From Desulfatitalea sp. (GTDB taxonomy: Bacteria > Desulfobacterota > Desulfobacteria > Desulfobacterales > Desulfosarcinaceae), in NCBI GenBank assembly GCA_013041835.1, contig JABDRH010000015.1, forward strand, positions 1-5,658: a stretch of 5,658 nucleotides of DNA. The letters run 5' to 3'. A program made the position numbers and the translations under genes. Positions 5,139-5,658 of this stretch are shown here, piece by piece (position 1 is the stretch's first letter; each line of letters starts with the position of its first letter). The notes beneath the pieces were generated by a model. It saw nothing but the letters and a program-made list of their open reading frames with translations, searched no databases and was not told the origin of the DNA.

Positions 5139-5658
5139 TTAATCCAGGTTTATTCCGCCTAACATCCGCTTGGCGCTGTGAGTAGGATCCCCTGTATCTG
5201 AATCCCATCCAAAGACGGTCCAGTACATTTTCATCATGCCTTCAATATCAAAAGCTTTTTCGGCCAGGGGGCCATTTTCAAGGGGAGGGTGCCCGGCGAG
5301 ACGATCGGTAATTTTAAAATCCATGGGATGGATGCCGTGCTTGATGTTGAACATCTGCCGAAGTGTTTGGATTCTCTCGCCAATTTCCATATACGCATCA
5401 GCAGACCGATGCCAGCCCGTAGCGGCATTGAGCCAATCGAACACCGGCCAATTTTGGATGCCTAGACTTGCGGCAAACCAGCAACCTCCCACACCATCGG
5501 TCACCATTTTATAGCAACTGTTGGCCTTGGCCTTCAGCGCATTCGCTTCGCTTACTTCATATTCTTCCTTTTTTGGCATTTTTGTGACTTTCGGCGCCCA
5601 TGATACCTTGGACCATAAGTTGCTCACGTTGTAGATCAAAGCCCCACCGGTCGTGTGC
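5139..5658 (-). CDS. Aldehyde:ferredoxin oxidoreductase, C-terminal part
   Basis: About 172 C-terminal residues of a protein whose start lies beyond the right edge; the frame is open to the edge (HTTGGALIYNVSNLW is the visible beginning). The full family protein is usually about 600 residues or more. AOR enzymes oxidise aldehydes, or reduce acids, using a tungsten-bispyranopterin cofactor and a 4Fe-4S cluster. The visible segment contains TDGVGGC, matching the family D-x-x-G-x-C pattern in which aspartate contacts the pterin and cysteine is the fourth cluster ligand (cysteine codon at 5481-5483). Further on, RQMFNIKHGIHPMDFKITDR matches the conserved FN-x-R-x-G region near the C-terminus, followed by DIEGMMKMYWTVFGWD and the final tail. 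The first three cluster cysteines lie outside the window. Which AOR subfamily it belongs to cannot be told. Its stop is three bases from that of the facing alcohol dehydrogenase. Confidence 0.88.
   Translation of the reverse strand, partial: HTTGGALIYNVSNLWSKVSWAPKVTKMPKKEEYEVSEANALKAKANSCYKMVTDGVGGCWFAASLGIQNWPVFDWLNAATGWHRSADAYMEIGERIQTLRQMFNIKHGIHPMDFKITDRLAGHPPLENGPLAEKAFDIEGMMKMYWTVFGWDSDTGDPTHSAKRMLGGINLD

Overview
The window reads as part of a strictly anaerobic bacterial chromosome of moderate G+C. The best guess is a Desulfobacterota (deltaproteobacterial, sulfate-reducer-like) genome. This rests on the tail of a tungsten-type aldehyde:ferredoxin oxidoreductase (AOR), an iron-type alcohol dehydrogenase beside it, and an unusual double TetR regulator. 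The taxonomic call is inference, as no marker gene is present.

Left part (1-1123): a three-tiered inverted repeat (10-79) lies beyond the 3' end of a leftward Gfo/Idh/MocA-type NAD(P)-dependent oxidoreductase (122-1123).

Middle (1124-2517): a gene-poor stretch that is more A+T-rich over much of its length. It holds a rightward terminator-like hairpin (1245-1268) and a near-consensus rightward sigma70-type promoter (1318-1346). Next come two small unrecognised ORFs joined by an ATGA overlap (1365-1565, 1562-1771). A leftward ORF (1841-2164) looks like a decayed, Tat-exported PhoD-type phosphatase. A perfect 12-3-12 Fur-box-like palindrome (2144-2170) covers its start, and a promoter candidate for the TetR gene lies at 2374-2402.

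Right part (2518-5658): a 396-residue regulator made of two complete TetR units in one chain, an intergenic long imperfect dyad (3768-3809), an iron-containing alcohol dehydrogenase with a strong ribosome binding site, and the C-terminal part of an AOR running in from the right edge. The dehydrogenase and AOR genes face each other with three bases between their stop codons. A plausible shared theme is aldehyde metabolism: AOR interconverts acids and aldehydes using ferredoxin, the alcohol dehydrogenase interconverts aldehydes and alcohols using NAD(P)H, and the double TetR protein may sense a related hydrophobic ligand. No complete novel multi-gene system is visible. The double TetR, the PhoD/Fur remnant and the small coupled ORF pair are the items most worth following up.
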